This document shows, one piece after another, positions 6,521 through 8,138 of a stretch of 8,138 bases of DNA; position 1 is the first letter of the stretch; the number at the start of each line of letters is the position of its first letter. The translations under genes and the position numbers were made by a program. Origin of the DNA: Thalassospiraceae bacterium (GTDB taxonomy: Bacteria > Pseudomonadota > Alphaproteobacteria > Rhodospirillales > Magnetovibrionaceae); contig DAOWFB010000148.1 in the NCBI GenBank assembly GCA_030638205.1, positions 1 through 8,138 on the forward strand. Direction: 5' to 3'. The notes under the pieces are model-generated. The model was not told the origin of the DNA, searched no databases, and worked only from the letters and a program-made list of their open reading frames with translations.

Positions 6521-6603
6521 TCATTTTTCCAACAACTCAAAATAGTTATGGGTCGTTTTTTCAGCCCATTCATTGTCGGGCTATCTGGGTCGTACCAATC
6601 ATT
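6521..6603 (-). pseudogene. Possible frameshifted coding remnant
   Basis: Two minus-strand frames, joined by one missing base in a run of C at about 6578-6580, would read NDWYDPDSP then DNEWAEKTTHNYFELLEK followed by a TGA. The composition is protein-like rather than random, with acidic and aromatic residues and ordinary codons. Neither frame has a usable start: stops lie directly upstream in both. The end falls seven bases before the small ORF at 6513-6424, so both may be debris of one former gene or gene pair. The parent family is unknown, and chance is a real alternative. Confidence 0.2.
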
Positions 6604-6608
6604 ATTAT

Positions 6609-6625
6609 TTTAGATCGAATCTAAA
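6609..6625. promoter_or_regulatory. Operator-like inverted repeat upstream of the glnH promoter
   Basis: Perfect 7-base arms TTTAGAT and ATCTAAA flank CGA, about 65 bases upstream of the predicted -35 box. The position suits an activator or remote operator. It does not match the NtrC consensus (TGCACC-N5-GGTGCA), so nitrogen control through NtrC is not supported by this site. Confidence 0.35.
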
Positions 6626-6689
6626 CTATGTTTAAAAGTAATTATTTTTCAAGCAATTTTAGGCAGTTACAGGTTGGTACATTTAAAAT

Positions 6690-6718
6690 GTGACATATGC
6701 TAAATAGCATTTTATATT
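6690..6718 (+). promoter_or_regulatory. Predicted sigma70-type promoter of glnH
   Basis: GTGACA (6690-6695, five of six to TTGACA) and TATATT (6713-6718, five of six to TATAAT) are separated by the ideal 17 bases. This predicts transcription from about 6725 and a leader of about 55 bases. The spacer carries an inverted repeat ATGCT-AAAT-AGCAT (6697-6710), well placed for a repressor. I find no convincing sigma54 -24/-12 element; TTGGTAC at 6674 lacks the GC at the right distance. Confidence 0.55.
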
Positions 6719-6742
6719 TGCATAATAAGGATATTAGCAAAT
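6716..6742. repeat. Inverted repeat at the predicted glnH transcription start
   Basis: ATTTGC-A-TAATA and TATTA-GCAAAT form an 11-pair dyad with one bulged A around an AGGA centre. It begins in the -10 box and spans the predicted start site, so it is better explained as a protein-binding site than as a leader hairpin, because its left arm would be only partly transcribed. Confidence 0.35.
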
Positions 6743-6763
6743 AATAAATGCATCCACATAAAC

Positions 6764-6770
6764 AGGGAGA
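6764..6770 (+). promoter_or_regulatory. Ribosome binding site of glnH
   Basis: AGGGAGA lies nine bases before the ATG at 6780. It fixes the start directly before the positively charged beginning of the signal peptide. Confidence 0.75.
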
Positions 6771-6779
6771 AAAATATAA

Positions 6780-7526
6780 ATGTTTAAATTTGGAAAACTC
6801 GCGGGGGCGGTTTTGGCCGGTGCTATCCTCTTCGCTCAGACTGCTCAAGCTAAGGAATTAATAGTCGCAACGGACACCGCATTTGTTCCGTTCGAATATA
6901 AAGAAGGCGACAAATATGTTGGCTTTGATATTGATCTTTGGGACGCTATTGCCAAGGATATCGGCGTTGCCTACAAACTTCAGCCTATGGATTTTGGTGG
7001 AATTATCCCCGGTCTTCAGACTGGTCAGATTGATGTTGGCCTAGCTGGCATAACCATCAAAGACGAACGCAAAAAAGTTATCGACTTTTCTGATGGTTAC
7101 TACGATAGCGGCTTCCTTCTGATGGTACCGGCAGATAGCACCATCAAAAGTGCGGCTGACCTTGCGGGCAAAAAACTTGCAGTAAAAACCGGCACCTCGG
7201 CTACCGATTATGCCAAGGAAAACTTTAAAGATACTGAACTGCGTTTGTTCCCAAACAGCGACAATGCCTATCTTGAAGTTGTAACTGGTCGGGCTGATGC
7301 TGCTATGCACGATACGCCAAACGTTCTTTACTTCATCAAAGAAAACGGCAAGGGCAAAGTTAAGTCCGCTGGTAAACAGATGATGGCGCACCAGTATGGT
7401 ATTGGTTTCCCTAAGGGCAGTGACTTGGTTGGCAAGGTCAACCTTTCACTTTCTAAGTTAAAAAGAAACGGAACCTACAACAAAATCTACAAAAAGTGGT
7501 TCGGTGCATTGCCACCAAAGAGCTAA
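6780..7526 (+). CDS. glnH: GlnH, periplasmic glutamine-binding protein of an ABC importer
   Basis: This protein captures L-glutamine in the periplasm and delivers it to the GlnP/GlnQ transporter. It is 248 residues, the same length as E. coli GlnH, and aligns with it nearly end to end. Seen: a Sec signal peptide (1-24, cut after AQA); ATDTAFVPFEYKEGDKYVGF at the start of lobe 1; AGITIKDERKK, carrying the Gly/Thr/Arg ligand contacts; DFSDGYYDSG; KTGTSATDYAKE; RADAAMHDTPNVLYFIKE, with the His-Asp pair that contacts glutamine in E. coli; and the ending NGTYNKIYKKWFG. Close conservation of the binding residues supports glutamine specificity rather than another polar amino acid. It leads a plus-strand operon with glnP, and glnQ is expected beyond the right edge. 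It reads divergently from the antiporter. Confidence 0.96.
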   Translation: MFKFGKLAGAVLAGAILFAQTAQAKELIVATDTAFVPFEYKEGDKYVGFDIDLWDAIAKDIGVAYKLQPMDFGGIIPGLQTGQIDVGLAGITIKDERKKVIDFSDGYYDSGFLLMVPADSTIKSAADLAGKKLAVKTGTSATDYAKENFKDTELRLFPNSDNAYLEVVTGRADAAMHDTPNVLYFIKENGKGKVKSAGKQMMAHQYGIGFPKGSDLVGKVNLSLSKLKRNGTYNKIYKKWFGALPPKS

Positions 7527-7542
7527 TTTCACGAGTATCTAA

Positions 7543-7568
7543 AGCGCGCCGGCTTCGGTCGGCGCGCT
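7543..7568 (+). terminator. Strong UUCG-capped hairpin between glnH and glnP
   Basis: An 11-pair GC-rich stem (AGCGCGCCGGC at 7543-7553 with GTCGGCGCGCT at 7558-7568, one G-U pair) closes on a TTCG tetraloop with the stabilising C-G closing pair. What follows is CTTCTCG, not a T-run, so it is at most a partial terminator. I infer that it protects the upstream glnH mRNA from 3' exonucleases and lets the binding protein be made in excess over the permease, as intergenic hairpins do in other binding-protein operons. Confidence 0.7.
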
Positions 7569-7589
7569 CTTCTCGAAAGGAATTGCTCT

Positions 7590-8138
7590 ATGGAATTTGA
7601 ATGGTCCGTTATCTGGGACGCGCTACCGCAATTGATGGTTGGCGTTAAACTAACGATCCTTATCTCACTCGCTGGTATCGCTGGGGGCTTTGTCCTTGGC
7701 GTAACGGCGGGCTTAATGCGCGCTTATGGAAATACTTTCGTAAACGCCATCGCCTTTTTTTATATTGAAATTATTCGCGGTACGCCAATCATTGTACAGG
7801 TGATGTTTATCTATTTTGCTCTGCCGATGCTGGCCGATATCCGGCTTGAACCAATTACCGCTGCCATTACTTCTATTATTGTTAATGCCGGTGCCTATAT
7901 TGCAGAAATCGTGCGCGGAGCCATACTTTCTGTTCACCGTGGCTTGCGAGAGGCCGGCCTTGCGCTCGGTTTGCCGTTCTGGAAAGTCCTCGTTTATATC
8001 GTCGGCCCGCTTGCTTTCCGCCGGATGATACCATCGCTGGGCAATCAATTTATAATTAGCCTGAAGGATACATCGCTATTCATAGTTATCGGTGTTGGCG
8101 AACTTACCCGCCAAGGTCAGGAAATTATGGCATCCAGC
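7590..8138 (+). CDS. glnP: GlnP, glutamine ABC transporter permease (C-terminus beyond right edge)
   Basis: This inner-membrane permease of the HisM/GlnP type forms the channel through which glutamine from GlnH crosses, powered by GlnQ. The window holds 183 codons of about 219 in E. coli GlnP, and the frame stays open to the edge. Seen: the starting MEFEWSVIWDALPQLM; a first long helix; IEIIRGTPIIVQVMFIYFALPM (about 59-80), nearly identical to E. coli; NAGAYIAEIVRGAIL; and the EAA loop REAGLALGL, which contacts the ATPase. LKDTSLFIVIGVGELTRQGQEI is near the edge. GAAAGG lies about nine bases upstream of the ATG. The missing part should be the last helix. Confidence 0.96.
   Translation, partial: MEFEWSVIWDALPQLMVGVKLTILISLAGIAGGFVLGVTAGLMRAYGNTFVNAIAFFYIEIIRGTPIIVQVMFIYFALPMLADIRLEPITAAITSIIVNAGAYIAEIVRGAILSVHRGLREAGLALGLPFWKVLVYIVGPLAFRRMIPSLGNQFIISLKDTSLFIVIGVGELTRQGQEIMASS

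Noticed and set aside
6270..6524. 84-residue minus-strand frame overlapping the antiporter start
   Set aside because: Its composition (many Cys, Pro, His, no domain) is unlike a protein, and it runs into the antiporter gene in another frame.
6674..6701. Alternative glnH promoter TTGGTA / TATGCT, or a sigma54 site starting at TTGGTAC
   Set aside because: The hexamers match less well and are 16 bases apart; as a sigma54 site it lacks the GC of the -12 element. The 6690-6718 pair is better.
1..8138. CRISPR arrays, tRNA or rRNA genes, insertion sequences, att sites
   Set aside because: No regularly spaced direct repeats, cloverleaf, transposase or matching terminal repeats were seen on either strand.

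Overview
The window reads as ordinary bacterial chromosome, very probably from a Gram-negative member of the Pseudomonadota. The glutamine-binding protein, its permease and the NqrF/E/D/C proteins align by eye, almost residue for residue, with the Escherichia coli and Vibrio proteins I remember. There is a periplasmic multihaem cytochrome with a Sec signal. I cannot fix the class from the sequence; an alphaproteobacterium with moderate GC is one possibility. Genes are tightly packed, and the only long gene-free stretch is the divergent spacer 6295-6779.

Left and centre, all on the minus strand and read from right to left: a CPA2-type Na+/H+ antiporter (5062-6294); then, after a 122-base gap, a secreted pentahaem cytochrome c (3839-4939); then, after 68 bases, five genes that overlap or nearly touch. 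These encode an NqrB/RnfD-like membrane subunit (2931-3770), NqrC (2240-2938), NqrD (1581-2240), NqrE (982-1584) and NqrF (974 to beyond the left edge). This is an Nqr-type redox-driven Na+ pump operon, but it is not the standard nqrABCDEF. No nqrA is present at the position where it belongs, and the multihaem cytochrome sits there instead. The NqrB-like subunit is short (279 residues against about 415 in Vibrio). The motif where FMN is normally bound to threonine is degenerate (QILSAAS where NqrB has DGYSGAT). NqrC keeps a perfect flavinylation motif, and NqrD, NqrE and NqrF keep their iron-sulfur cysteines.

My reading, as inference: this is a modified Nqr complex that exchanges electrons with a periplasmic multihaem cytochrome rather than, or in addition to, membrane quinone. 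It would resemble the pairing of Rnf with the cytochrome MmcA in Methanosarcina. The neighbouring antiporter would fit a shared Na+ circuit.

Right side, plus strand: glnH (6780-7526), encoding the periplasmic glutamine-binding protein, and the start of glnP (7590 to the right edge), separated by a strong UUCG-capped hairpin. The divergent spacer holds a good sigma70-type promoter for glnH, several inverted repeats, and two short stretches that look like broken or very small coding sequence on the minus strand.
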